From Rhizobium sp. (GTDB taxonomy: Bacteria > Pseudomonadota > Alphaproteobacteria > Rhizobiales > Rhizobiaceae): a stretch of 15,295 bases of DNA. Below are positions 1-7,886 of the stretch, in pieces. The position numbers were made by a program, and so were the translations under genes. Position 1 is the first letter of the stretch; the number at the start of each line of letters is the position of its first letter. Location: the NCBI GenBank assembly GCA_003527225.1, contig DPXQ01000081.1:1-15295 (forward strand). The letters are read 5' to 3'. The notes beneath the pieces are model-generated. The model was given only the letters and a program-made list of their open reading frames with translations, ran no database searches and had not been told where the DNA came from.

Positions 1-279
1 CATCAACACTTTGTTCAGTTGAGCTTTTCAACGGCGTGATTGCGAGTTCAATTACCTCATGGTCGCTTCACTGGAGGGGCAGTGCTTAACCCGCCGAAAG
101 TCAATTGGGCACCTCAATTTTCCTGATCGGGGTACCAATTGTAAGTAGAGCAGCAGAGTATAGGCGCGGTTTCGATGCTGCCAAGGGGTGCGGGGGGGAA
201 GGTGCGACATGGCATAAACGTAATACTCAAACAGATTTTTTATGAAAAAAGTCGCTCGTATCCGGTGAGCGGTGTACCA
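1..279. other. Non-coding left edge
   Basis: All six frames are interrupted by stop codons within the first hundred or so bases, so no gene enters from the left edge. The stretch lies downstream of the leftmost integrase gene, which reads toward it. It contains an inverted repeat listed separately. I see no tRNA, terminator or other named element here. It could hold a recombination site for that integrase, but the sequence does not show one directly. Confidence 0.6.
102..141. repeat. Inverted repeat CAATTGG / CCAATTG
   Basis: CAATTGG (102-108) and CCAATTG (135-141) form a perfect 7-base inverted repeat with 26 bases between them. The match extends imperfectly inward, and a further CAATT lies inside the loop. 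It sits about 140 bases beyond the stop of the integrase gene. It may be a protein-binding or recombination site, or chance in an AT-richer stretch. Confidence 0.35.
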
Positions 280-1275
280 TCACACAGTCTGGTCTTCGGA
301 TCTAGTTGTTGTGTTCGGCCAAAGTGCCGCCGCCGCATCATCAAGATCGTGAGGCGCAAGGTGAGAATATCGCAGCGTCGTTTGAATGCTGGTGTGCCCC
401 ATCCAGAGCATCACCTTCGGCAACGGGATACCCTTCGAGACGAGCCGGGACGCACAGGTGTGCCGGAGCATGTGCGGGACGAACTCATCGTCATCCAACG
501 CACCCAGATGGCCACGCAGTCGGGTCCAGTGGTTTCGGAAGGTGTCCCTTGGGTATACGCCGAATGGCGTTTCATCGCCGGAAGCGGCGCACACGAAATC
601 CCAAGCATCTTTCGCAGGGCCGACCAGCGGCACCAGCCGTGTCCGCGTGGTCTTGGTGACAGTGTAGTGGAATGAAACTCTGCCGTCACTCACCCTGTCC
701 CTGCGCAACGTGAACACCTCACCCAGGCGACACCCGGTGTAGAGGAGGAAAAACGAGACGGCCCATGCGTGATGCAAACCGTGGTGGCGGAAATACCTGT
801 TCATCTTCTGCTCCTCCCGCACCGATAGCACCCGCTCACGCCCATGGGGTTCCTTGAGGAAATCAATGTGAGGGCGTTTCATGACCGCAAGCCGTTCGGC
901 ATGGCGGAGGAGCTTGGAAAGTGCCGAGAGACGGCGATTGATCGTTGCGTTAGAAGAGCCTGATTTCTTCATACGCGCTGTAATCTGAAGGATGAAGGCA
1001 GTATCGATGTCAACGATTGAAGTCCAAGCAGGGATCAACTTGTCGAGCGCCGCGAGGTTGTAGCGTGTGGCTTCTGGGGCTTTGCTACCGCCCCAAAGAT
1101 ACTCGAAGTTCTCCTGATGGAAGCGCTGGAATGACAGCGAGGTTATCAGCGGGAGGCCCTTCGATGCCGCCGCCTCATAAGCCATTGCCCCCTGCAATGT
1201 ATCGAACGTGATGCGCCGCCGCTTACCGTTGATCGTTACATCTGCCTGAAATTTGCTACCCCTTGGCCGTGCCAT
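280..1275 (-). CDS. Tyrosine recombinase / phage-type integrase (331 aa)
   Basis: This is a site-specific DNA recombinase of the tyrosine (lambda integrase) family, which cuts and rejoins DNA through a covalent phosphotyrosine. The full catalytic set is visible in the C-terminal half: Arg183 in YTGCRLGE, His268 and Arg271 in HMLRH, His294 in MGHTS and the nucleophile Tyr303 in LRYSHL. The N-terminal part (about residues 1-60) resembles an arm-type DNA-binding domain, and about 60-150 a core-binding helical domain. The length is normal and nothing essential is missing, so it may be active. The ATG at 1275 is preceded by a good ribosome-binding site (GAGGAG about 8 bases upstream). No excisionase gene is visible next to it. 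The exact site it uses cannot be told from the window. It is clearly different from the larger integrase at the right end. Confidence 0.93.
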   Translation of the reverse strand: MARPRGSKFQADVTINGKRRRITFDTLQGAMAYEAAASKGLPLITSLSFQRFHQENFEYLWGGSKAPEATRYNLAALDKLIPAWTSIVDIDTAFILQITARMKKSGSSNATINRRLSALSKLLRHAERLAVMKRPHIDFLKEPHGRERVLSVREEQKMNRYFRHHGLHHAWAVSFFLLYTGCRLGEVFTLRRDRVSDGRVSFHYTVTKTTRTRLVPLVGPAKDAWDFVCAASGDETPFGVYPRDTFRNHWTRLRGHLGALDDDEFVPHMLRHTCASRLVSKGIPLPKVMLWMGHTSIQTTLRYSHLAPHDLDDAAAALWPNTTTRSEDQTV

Positions 1276-2421
1276 GTCCTGCTCCTCGAATTGTGCAGGA
1301 CTGACTAATAAACACAGGATATCTCAAGAAAAAAGAAGGATTACCGGAGAGATTCCGTTATCGAAAATGATCGCAATAGCGTAGCTAATCGGGGGCAACC
1401 TTAATTTCTGGCTGCCCTCATTGGAATTCTTATCGTTTGAAGTATGGCGGGTCGGAAGAGTAAGCAGCCGATAACGGCGAATTCCGCACTTTGACAAGCG
1501 GCTCCGTCGATCTGGTAGCGGGGATGACGGCAACATTTTGGCAAAGCGGGACGGCGAGCGCCAGCAGATTTTCGATTTGCCGATCCAATGAACCAGCCCC
1601 ACGCGAATAATTCGCGGGATACAAAGCGTCACGATCAACGAGCGCGCTAGGCCCCTCTTCTTCAAGAGCCTCAGCCCGTTATGCGAACTCATGATGCTAA
1701 GTACATAGGGAATGATCGCTTTACGCGACGGGCTCCGCGTCGAGATCGAAGCTGTTCGACGAAGGGCTACTTCTCGCGCCCCGCCGATACTCGGAGAGAC
1801 CCTCAGGTTCACCGGTGAAGTTGCGCGGAGCTTTTCGTTGGTGTCGGGGAGCCAAACTTGCCCATCGTGCCATAGCCGCCCATTCCCGATGCGACGATGT
1901 TGGCGAAGTACGTGAAGGGGGAATTCCGCTGTCGGTTGATATCGTTCTTCGCAGTGATCTGGGAGTGCCTCCCGACCATCGCGTAATTGACCTCGGCGGC
2001 TGAGCGTCGATCCTTCACATTCCCGATAGAGAGTGCGCCCTGGCGCTGCTGTTTGGCCATCTGCCGCGATCTTGGGGCCACCCTCCGCTCGGGATCTCTC
2101 TACAACGGGATTATCATTTTTACTCGCCCTTCAGCGCCAACCCATCTCCACCAGCCTCCTAAAAGTTGCAAATGGTACATTTCAATGCAGCCGAAACGAG
2201 AAGTTTCCTGAGCGGAAAATTGAAGAGGAGGAGAATACCAGGGGTGCGGGACCGGACGGATTGAGAGTTGGGGCGGCTTGCAAATCCACTCATAAGACAG
2301 CAAAGGAAGCCAAGGAGGAATAACTATCAGGCTTTCACCGCCGCGAACTCAAGCCCCCGTCCACTCTTTGCAGCAATGGTCGGTCATTGTACCAGTCATC
2401 ATTTTACACTGAGGTTCATTC
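1276..2421. other. Gene-poor, probably degenerate stretch
   Basis: About 1.1 kb without a convincing long gene. Short open stretches on the minus strand switch frame: one ending at 1430 has plausible composition for about 60-80 residues but is cut by stops upstream, and another covers 1809-2081 (listed separately). This pattern suits an eroded coding region, but I recognise no family. At 1324-1332 the minus strand has a T-rich run next to a weak 4-base stem, a poor terminator candidate ahead of the integrase. Positions 2160-2420 are lower in GC and appear non-coding, apart from the ribosome-binding site of the next gene. Confidence 0.45.
1809..2060 (-). CDS. Possible small hypothetical protein (83 aa) or gene fragment
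   Basis: I do not recognise this protein. The case for it is codon use: most third positions are G or C, as in the clear genes of the window, and the translation has an ordinary amino-acid mix with a Gly-rich patch (GMGGYGTMG) near residues 55-63. An ATG at 2060 gives 83 residues; a GTG at 2081 would add seven. Neither start has a well-spaced ribosome-binding site, because GGAGG sits directly against the GTG and about 20 bases from the ATG. An in-frame stop lies just upstream. It may be the C-terminal remnant of a longer gene rather than a whole one. No transmembrane segment or signal peptide is evident. Confidence 0.3.
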   Translation of the reverse strand: MAKQQRQGALSIGNVKDRRSAAEVNYAMVGRHSQITAKNDINRQRNSPFTYFANIVASGMGGYGTMGKFGSPTPTKSSAQLHR

Positions 2422-2766
2422 ATGCGTTTCCCCTTAGCTTTCTTGTTTTTCGTTATCGTATCGGCAAACGCCAATGCCGCATCTCCGCCAGAGTCCGCAC
2501 AAAGCCAAATCAAGGCCTACTTGGAGAACTATCTCGCAGATCCCTACTCAGCGCGTTACACGTTTGACGTATGGTTCGGGCCTACAAAGACGAACTACTA
2601 TGTTGCGTGCGGCACTGTGAATGCCAAGAACCAGTTTGGTGCCTATACTGGCAAGCGGCTCTGGCATGCCAATTTTCACAACGGCATTATCACGAACATC
2701 GACGTACCTGAACCTCTCTTGGTGGACCTCTATAAATATTCCTGTGATCGCAGCAAATACGATTGA
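2422..2766 (+). CDS. Small exported protein with signal peptide (114 aa)
   Basis: The first 19-20 residues form a typical Sec signal peptide: Met-Arg, a hydrophobic run (FPLAFLFFVIV), then Ala-Asn-Ala-Asn-Ala with likely cleavage after ANA. There is no lipobox Cys, so the product should be released to the periplasm. The mature part (about 94 residues) begins with a helix ending in YLADPYSARY and continues through YYVACGTVNAKNQFGAYTG. These patterns recall small uncharacterised periplasmic or lipoprotein families of proteobacteria that share a DP-[YS]-SA-x-Y and a VNAKN-x-[FG]G motif. Two cysteines (in VACG and YSCD) could form a disulfide. The ATG has GAGG 8 bases upstream. Neighbours give no functional hint and the gene stands alone. 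The molecular function is unknown. Confidence 0.75.
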   Translation: MRFPLAFLFFVIVSANANAASPPESAQSQIKAYLENYLADPYSARYTFDVWFGPTKTNYYVACGTVNAKNQFGAYTGKRLWHANFHNGIITNIDVPEPLLVDLYKYSCDRSKYD

Positions 2767-2800
2767 ACTAGCTATCACCGAACGCATCGGATAGCGCCGG

Positions 2801-3297
2801 TCAGGCGAGCCTTAGCTTAATCAAGTTCTTGACCCTCACCGGAGCGCCTTGGGCCTTCGTGGGGAGTCGTTTAGCGTTCCGCTCGGCATTTCCTGTCTTG
2901 GTCTCGCCACGCGTGTCCTTGGGCTTGAGGGCGTCAGGAAACGGGCGATATGGATGGTGCGAGGGCCGCGCTCTTCGTTCTCGATGACGTCGATTGCTGC
3001 CCACTTCTCCGAACGCCTGTCGCGGTCGAAAACAGGCATGAGGGCGTCGCGGTCCATCGACTTACGGACGATGTGGACGCGTTCTTGCGGGTCATGGCCT
3101 TGGGCGATCAGTTCCCGGCAGATCACCGGAATGGCGCTTCTGGCAGTCTTGCGGTTGCGCCGGTTCGTAAGGTCGACGGTGGTGTCGCTTTCGAGGTGGC
3201 GAGCGATGAAAAAGCCGATAAGTTCGACTGTGTAGATGGTCGTAAGAATGCTTGGGATCAATGTGGATACCTTTACCAGTTCGTAGAGAAGTAGGGC
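2801..3297 (-). pseudogene. Broken hypothetical gene with likely one-base deletion and missing start
   Basis: I do not recognise the family. Read on the minus strand, good GC-rich codon use runs from about 3297 down to 2940 in one frame (including ELIAQGHDP, KSMDRDAL and IENEERGPRT). It then continues in the next frame to a stop at 2801 (PDALKPKD through KNLIKLRLA). Restoring one base near 2936-2937 would join them as ARF-PDALKPKD, so a single-base deletion is the simplest reading. Without it the first frame stops at 2836 with poorer codons. No ATG opens the frame: reading upstream gives LLYELVKVST with plausible coding up to about 3297, where a structured non-coding element begins, so the 5' end may have been lost. 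A TTG at 3261 could serve as a start for a shortened 141-residue product. The alternative is a real short gene with a poor tail. Confidence 0.5.
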
Positions 3298-3313
3298 CTT
3301 GCGGTGCCTGTGA

Positions 3314-3490
3314 GTGCGCCGGAGGCGCGGGGTGCGCGGCGCTGGTTTTTCGTCGTGCGAGCGCTAAGCGCGTGGACGTGCGAGACGCACGGAAGCTCCC
3401 CGGTGGTGAAACCGGGAGGCGGAAGGTCTGGGGAATGAGTGGCGTTCTAGGTTGAGGCCGGATCCCTACGGTTACCCCGGGGAGCTTGGA
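3314..3490 (+). ncRNA. GC-rich multi-stem element, possibly a 5' fragment of a group II intron
   Basis: The stretch is full of complementary segments. GCGCC/GGCGC forms a hairpin at 3316-3328. CGTGCG/CGCACG (3377-3382 with 3386-3391) forms a 6-base stem with a 3-base loop. CCCGG/CCGGG lies around 3399-3415. AAGCTCCCCGG (3393-3403) pairs perfectly with CCGGGGAGCTT (3477-3487), enclosing the inner stem. It starts with GTGCGCC, the 5' signature type of bacterial group II introns, and its layout would suit part of domain I. There is no reverse transcriptase and no domain V in the window, so at most it is a remnant. The intron identity is my inference; the folding is directly visible. It directly precedes the first 30-base repeat. 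Confidence 0.35.
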
Positions 3491-3498
3491 GTACAGAA

Positions 3499-3528
3499 GG
3501 TGTCCACGCTTACATGTCCATTTTGGAC
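3499..3528 (+). repeat. 30-base direct repeat, left copy
   Basis: It matches 11644-11673 at 28 of 30 positions in the same orientation. It contains three copies of one half-site: TGTCCA at 3501, TGTCCA at 3515 and its reverse complement TGGAC(A) at 3524. The last two form the palindrome TGTCCATTTTGGACA. It lies about 105 bases upstream of the hsdM promoter. With the right copy it brackets the whole restriction operon. It could be a mobile-element end, a recombination site or an operator. Confidence 0.8.
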
Positions 3529-3632
3529 AAACCAGCCGAGGGGCTGGGCGGCGATCAGGCCAGGGACGACAGGGCGAATTTTACAGAATCAAGCAGCAAG
3601 GATTCTTGCTCAACTGGTGGTTACTTCGGTGG

Positions 3633-3661
3633 TTGACCCGCTCACGTCGTAACGCTCTAAT
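3633..3661 (+). promoter_or_regulatory. Sigma-70-type promoter for the restriction operon
   Basis: TTGACC (3633-3638) and TCTAAT (3656-3661) each match the consensus -35 and -10 boxes at five of six positions, with the ideal 17-base spacer. Transcription would start near 3667-3669 and give a leader of only about 20 bases, which holds GGGGG (3678-3682) as ribosome-binding site for the ATG at 3689. No other promoter is evident until the operon ends. Confidence 0.55.
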
Positions 3662-3688
3662 CGCGCCGATATGATTTGGGGGCATGGC

Positions 3689-5524
3689 ATGAACCAACAG
3701 GCACTTTCGGCATTCATCTGGTCGGTCGCGGATCTGCTCAGGGGTGACTACAAGCAAGCCGACTATGGCAAGGTGATCCTGCCCTTTACGGTGCTTCGCC
3801 GCATCGATTGCGTTCTGGAGCCGACCAAGGAAGCAGTGCTGGCCGAATACGAGGCCAAGACGGCTGCCGGAGTGAACCCCGAGCCGTTCCTGCTGCGCAA
3901 AGCCGGGCAGTCCTTCTACAACACGTCCATGCTCGACATGACGCGCCTGATGGGCGACCAGGACAACATTGCCGCCAACCTCTATGCCTATATCCAGGGC
4001 TTCTCGGCTGACGTCCGCGACATCTTCGAGAGCTTCGAGTTTGCGGCCCAGATCGACCGTCTGGCCAAGGCCAAGCTGCTCTATCAGGTGACCGAGAAGT
4101 TTGCCCGGATCGACCTGCATCCGAACAAGGTCAGCAACCACCAGATGGGCCTCGTCTTCGAGGAGTTGATCCGCAAGTTCTCCGAACTGTCCAATGAGAC
4201 CGCCGGGGAGCATTTCACGCCCCGCGAAGTCATCAAGCTTATGGTCAACCTGCTGTTCGTCGAGGATGACGAGATCCTGTCCAAGCCCGGCGTGGTCCGC
4301 ACGATCTATGATCCGACGGCAGGAACCGGCGGGATGCTGTCGATCGCCGAGGAATATCTCGCCGAGCACAACGAACAGGCCCGTCTGGTGATGAACGGGC
4401 AGGAGCTGAACCCGGAATCCTACGCGATCTGCAAGGCCGACATGCTGATCAAGGGGCAGGATGTCAGTAACATCGTCTTCGGCAACACCCTGTCCGACGA
4501 TGGCCATGCCGACGCCAAGTTCGACTACATGCTGTCCAATCCGCCCTTCGGTGTCGAGTGGAAGAAGGTCGAGAAGGAGATCCGGGCCGAGCACGATCAG
4601 AAGGGCTTCAACGGCCGTTTTGGCCCCGGCCTACCCCGCGTGTCGGATGGCTCGCTGCTGTTCCTGCTTCATTTGCTTTCGAAGATGCGCCCGGCGGTCG
4701 ACGGCGGCAGCCGCTTTGCCATCGTCCTCAATGGCTCGCCCCTGTTCACCGGCGGGGCCGGAAGCGGCGAAAGCGAGATCCGGCGCTATGTGCTGGAGAA
4801 CGACCTGCTCGAAGCCATCATCGCGCTGCCGACGGACATGTTCTACAACACCGGCATTTCCACCTATGTCTGGGTGCTGTCCAACCGCAAGCCAATGCAC
4901 CGCAAGGGCAAGACGCAGCTGATCGACGGCTCGTCCTTCTGGCAGAAGATGCGTAAGAGCCTCGGCTCCAAGCGCAAGGAAATGGGCGAGGCGGACATCG
5001 CCACCATCACCCGGCTGTTCGGCAGCTTCTCCGAGGCCCAGGTCGCGACCATTCTCGACGCCAATGGCAAGGAGATCGGCCGCGAGGTCGTGATGGTCGG
5101 GGATGTGCCGCCGGTCGCGTCCGAGGGCGGCAAGGTCAAGCTCGCGCCGCTGTCCCGGATCTTCCCCAACGAGGCCTTCGGCTATCGCACCATCACGGTG
5201 GAGCGTCCGCTGCTGGACGAGCAAGGGAAGGTGGTGGTCGGAACGCGGGGCAAGGCCAAGGGCCAGCCACAGGCGGACAGTTCGCTGCGCGATACGGAGA
5301 ATGTGCCGCTGTCGGAGCAGGTCGAGGACTATTTCGCTCGGGAGGTTCTGCCCCACGCCGAGGATGCGTGGATCGACCACGACAAGACCAAGGTGGGCTA
5401 TGAGATCCCGTTCAACCGGCACTTCCACGTCTTCGAGCCGCCGCGACCGCTGGAAGAGATTGATGCCGATCTGAAGCGGGTAACTGATCGCATTTTGCTG
5501 ATGATCGGAGATCTGTCAGCATGA
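3689..5524 (+). CDS. hsdM: Type I restriction-modification DNA methyltransferase subunit HsdM (611 aa)
   Basis: This is the methylation subunit of a Type I system. It transfers a methyl group from S-adenosylmethionine to adenine N6 in the sequence chosen by HsdS, working as an M2S complex. An N-terminal helical HsdM_N region (about residues 1-150, starting [19 protein letters not shown]) is followed by the N6-adenine methylase fold. It contains motif [10 protein letters not shown] (from Asp208) and catalytic motif IV NPPF (from Asn284). The C-terminal third carries the extended tail common in this family. I chose the ATG at 3689 because GGGGG lies six bases before it and the protein then begins like other HsdM proteins. 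An upstream in-frame ATG at 3671 would add six residues but would leave almost no leader after the promoter. The stop overlaps the hsdS start by ATGA. Confidence 0.96.
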   Translation: MNQQALSAFIWSVADLLRGDYKQADYGKVILPFTVLRRIDCVLEPTKEAVLAEYEAKTAAGVNPEPFLLRKAGQSFYNTSMLDMTRLMGDQDNIAANLYAYIQGFSADVRDIFESFEFAAQIDRLAKAKLLYQVTEKFARIDLHPNKVSNHQMGLVFEELIRKFSELSNETAGEHFTPREVIKLMVNLLFVEDDEILSKPGVVRTIYDPTAGTGGMLSIAEEYLAEHNEQARLVMNGQELNPESYAICKADMLIKGQDVSNIVFGNTLSDDGHADAKFDYMLSNPPFGVEWKKVEKEIRAEHDQKGFNGRFGPGLPRVSDGSLLFLLHLLSKMRPAVDGGSRFAIVLNGSPLFTGGAGSGESEIRRYVLENDLLEAIIALPTDMFYNTGISTYVWVLSNRKPMHRKGKTQLIDGSSFWQKMRKSLGSKRKEMGEADIATITRLFGSFSEAQVATILDANGKEIGREVVMVGDVPPVASEGGKVKLAPLSRIFPNEAFGYRTITVERPLLDEQGKVVVGTRGKAKGQPQADSSLRDTENVPLSEQVEDYFAREVLPHAEDAWIDHDKTKVGYEIPFNRHFHVFEPPRPLEEIDADLKRVTDRILLMIGDLSA

Positions 5525-6828
5525 TTAAACAATATTTGTCTTACATAAAAACTAACGTAGACTGGCTGGGATACATTCCTGTTTCATGGTCTACTTGCAA
5601 ACTTGGCCGCTTATCTCGAAGCGGGATGGGGCAGACTATTTTAAGGGAAATGCTTGCAGAAGAACTTTCGGCATCGACGCTGCCGGTATATTCCGCCTCC
5701 GAAAACTCTGAGTTATTTGGGTACTTCGAAAGTCCTACCGTTCGCCTTGACGCTGGTGACATAATTGTAGGTGCTCGAGGGTCAATCGGTATGGCACGTT
5801 TTGTTAGCGAGTCATGCACGTGTACGCAGACAACCATCTGGATTAAGCTAGACACGAAAGTCGTAGCTCCGCGTTTTGCATACTGGTCTTTAACGGGGGG
5901 GCGCACCGCATTGTTTCCCTTTGATCAAACGGCAATCCCCATGCTGACAACCGAGCAGGTGAGGTCGGCTTGCATCGCGCTTCCCCCCATGCCTGAACAA
6001 ACCGCCATCGCCGCCTTCCTCGATCGCGAGACCGCCAAGATCGACGCGCTGGTGGAAGAGCAGAAGCGGCTGATCGACCTGCTGAAGGAGAAGCGTCAGG
6101 CGGTCATTTCCCACTCCGTCACCAAGGGTCTGAACCCGGATGCGCCGATGAAGGACTCGGGGATCGAATGGCTGGGCGAGGTGCCGGAGCATTGGGAGGT
6201 TGCACCCCTCAAGCGCTGGGCTGTTGTCCAGACCGGCGTGGCAAAGGGAAAAGACCTTTCAGACGTCGAGACGATCAACGTCCCGTATCTTCGTGTGGCG
6301 AATGTGCAGGACAGCTACATCGACCTAACCGAAGTGGCGAACATCGATATCGCCGCAAACGCGCTAGAACGTTTTCGGCTCCGTGCTGGTGACGTACTGA
6401 TGAATGAAGGCGGAGACTTCGATAAACTGGGGCGCGGCCACATCTGGAATGGCGAGATCGATCCGTGTATCCATCAAAACCATGTATTTGCCGTTCGACC
6501 GCACGGTGTAATGCCCGAATGGCTTAATTATTTCACTAGTTCCTCGACCGCACAGTTCTACTTCATGCTCAACTCGAAGCAGAGCACAAACCTGGCATCA
6601 ATTTCGTCATCGAACCTAATGGAGCTTCCCGTCCCTCGGCCACCGCGTAGTGAGCAGGAACTGATCATAAGTTCAATTGAGCGCCAATTGAGCGAGTTAA
6701 CCGCAATGCGGACTCTAGCGGAACAGTCCACTGATTTCCTGCAAGAACGTCGCGCCGCCCTGATCTCCGCAGCAGTTACCGGCAAAATCGATGTGCGGAG
6801 AACAGTTGAGGAGGAAGTCGCCGCATGA
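5521..6828 (+). CDS. hsdS: Type I restriction-modification specificity subunit HsdS (435 aa)
   Basis: HsdS recognises the bipartite DNA target and holds HsdM and HsdR together. It has two target recognition domains (about residues 15-155 and 217-375), each opening with the family signature (WLGYIPVSW at 15, WLGEVPEHW at about 217). Each is followed by a conserved helical spacer: [19 protein letters not shown] from 157 through ISHSVTKGL, and a C-terminal helix ending ISAAVTGKI. Base composition changes sharply inside the gene. The first 60 bases are about 32% GC by hand count, while the spacer at 6001-6060 is about 67%. This suggests that the first recognition domain was swapped in by recombination at the conserved spacer, a known route to new specificity. 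It overlaps hsdM and the next gene by 4 bases each. The target sequence cannot be predicted. Confidence 0.96.
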   Translation: MIKQYLSYIKTNVDWLGYIPVSWSTCKLGRLSRSGMGQTILREMLAEELSASTLPVYSASENSELFGYFESPTVRLDAGDIIVGARGSIGMARFVSESCTCTQTTIWIKLDTKVVAPRFAYWSLTGGRTALFPFDQTAIPMLTTEQVRSACIALPPMPEQTAIAAFLDRETAKIDALVEEQKRLIDLLKEKRQAVISHSVTKGLNPDAPMKDSGIEWLGEVPEHWEVAPLKRWAVVQTGVAKGKDLSDVETINVPYLRVANVQDSYIDLTEVANIDIAANALERFRLRAGDVLMNEGGDFDKLGRGHIWNGEIDPCIHQNHVFAVRPHGVMPEWLNYFTSSSTAQFYFMLNSKQSTNLASISSSNLMELPVPRPPRSEQELIISSIERQLSELTAMRTLAEQSTDFLQERRAALISAAVTGKIDVRRTVEEEVAA

Positions 6829-7886
6829 CCCGACTTTGGCTCGTTCGCCTCGGCAAGAACGGTGAGTTCGAAACCGCAGCCCTTCGGGACAACATGCTGC
6901 GCATTGACTTTAGCCTATCCGGAGACATGTCTCACCTCAAAGACCGCGAAGCGCTCATTGAAAAAATGGCGGAGCTGTTCCCGAACGACAAGCCCAACCG
7001 TCACCGGAACTTCGCGGCCCAAGTGAACCAGTTCATCAATGTGGCTGAAACGGGCGATCTGGTGGTAACCCCTTTCAAAACTACCGGTACAGTTGGCATT
7101 GGACGTCTTTCCGGACCCTACATGGCTGGACCTGACGGGGAATCGATTCGACCGTTGCAATGGCTCAAGACAGACCTGCCCCGCGACAGCTTCAAGCAGG
7201 ACCTGCTCTACAGCTTCGGTGCGATCATGACTGTATGCGAGATCAGCCGCAACGATGCCCTGCGGCGTGTCCAGGCTGTTCTGGCGACCGGTCACGACCC
7301 CGGTGATGGCAGATTGCTGCCAGACACCAAAAATTCCGTAGCCAAACCGCAGTTGAACGAAGAGACTACCGAGGCGACAGACCAGCCGATCAACCTAGAG
7401 CAACTTGCGCGGGACCAGATCGAACGCCGGATTGCGTCGGTCTTCACGGGCCACGACTTTACCCGGCTTGTGGCGGCAATCCTTTCCGCGCAGGGTTACC
7501 AGACGCGAGTGTCGCCACCCGGAGCAGATGCCGGGGTAGATATCGTGGCGGGTAATGGTCCCCTTGGTCTCGATGGTCCCCGAGTCGTGGCCCAGGTCAA
7601 ATCTGGAAACGTTACCGTCGACCAACCCACCCTTCAGGGCCTGATTGGTAGCATCCAAGACACACACGCCGACCACGGATTGATCGTAAGTTGGGCAGGC
7701 TTCACCAGCGCCGTGCGCCGCAGGACCAACGAGTTGTACTTCCGTGTCCGGCTCTGGGGTCGGGAAGAACTCGTGGATAATCTACTGACCGTCTACGACC
7801 GCTTGCCCGAGGACATCCGAGCCGAGCTGCCGTTGCGCCGTACCTGGACGCTGGTACTGGATGACGATGGCGAGGTTGACGCATGA
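6825..7886 (+). CDS. Mrr-type restriction endonuclease with N-terminal sensor-like domain (353 aa)
   Basis: The C-terminal half is an Mrr-family PD-(D/E)xK nuclease domain (about residues 205-320). FTRLVAAILSAQGY is followed by the active-site acid in GADAGVDI (Asp239) and QVK (257-259), with the usual strand-helix order. In this family, Gln-x-Lys replaces the Glu-x-Lys of classical nucleases. Members such as Mrr cut DNA carrying foreign methylation. Residues 1-150 look like the PUA/EVE-type readers often fused to modification-dependent nucleases, notably GDLVVTPFKTTGTVGIG then GPY (77-99) and LQWLKTDLPR. That assignment is from pattern only. A linker rich in Thr and Glu (about 165-190) separates the two parts. 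The gene sits between hsdS and hsdR with ATGA overlaps on both sides and a strong ribosome-binding site (GAGGAGG), so it is made together with the Type I subunits. Confidence 0.85.
   Translation: MTRLWLVRLGKNGEFETAALRDNMLRIDFSLSGDMSHLKDREALIEKMAELFPNDKPNRHRNFAAQVNQFINVAETGDLVVTPFKTTGTVGIGRLSGPYMAGPDGESIRPLQWLKTDLPRDSFKQDLLYSFGAIMTVCEISRNDALRRVQAVLATGHDPGDGRLLPDTKNSVAKPQLNEETTEATDQPINLEQLARDQIERRIASVFTGHDFTRLVAAILSAQGYQTRVSPPGADAGVDIVAGNGPLGLDGPRVVAQVKSGNVTVDQPTLQGLIGSIQDTHADHGLIVSWAGFTSAVRRRTNELYFRVRLWGREELVDNLLTVYDRLPEDIRAELPLRRTWTLVLDDDGEVDA

Noticed and set aside
175..675. Plus-strand frame of 166 codons
   Set aside because: It is opposite the catalytic half of the left integrase, which has a complete set of active-site residues.
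1324..1812. Minus-strand frame of 162 codons
   Set aside because: Codon use is poor, Ser/Arg/Ile content is excessive, and there is no ribosome-binding site. A neighbouring frame has better composition for part of it. It is treated as degenerate sequence.
2950..3294. Plus-strand frame of 114 codons opposite the broken gene
   Set aside because: The minus strand has better codon use and continues coherently across a one-base repair; the plus frame looks like its shadow. Some doubt remains.
3581..4594. Open frame on the minus strand (337 codons) across the promoter and hsdM
   Set aside because: It is antisense to clear HsdM coding sequence including motifs I and IV, has typical antisense composition and would run through the promoter.
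4631..5428. Minus-strand frame of 265 codons
   Set aside because: It is antisense to hsdM, with no motif and no plausible ribosome-binding site.
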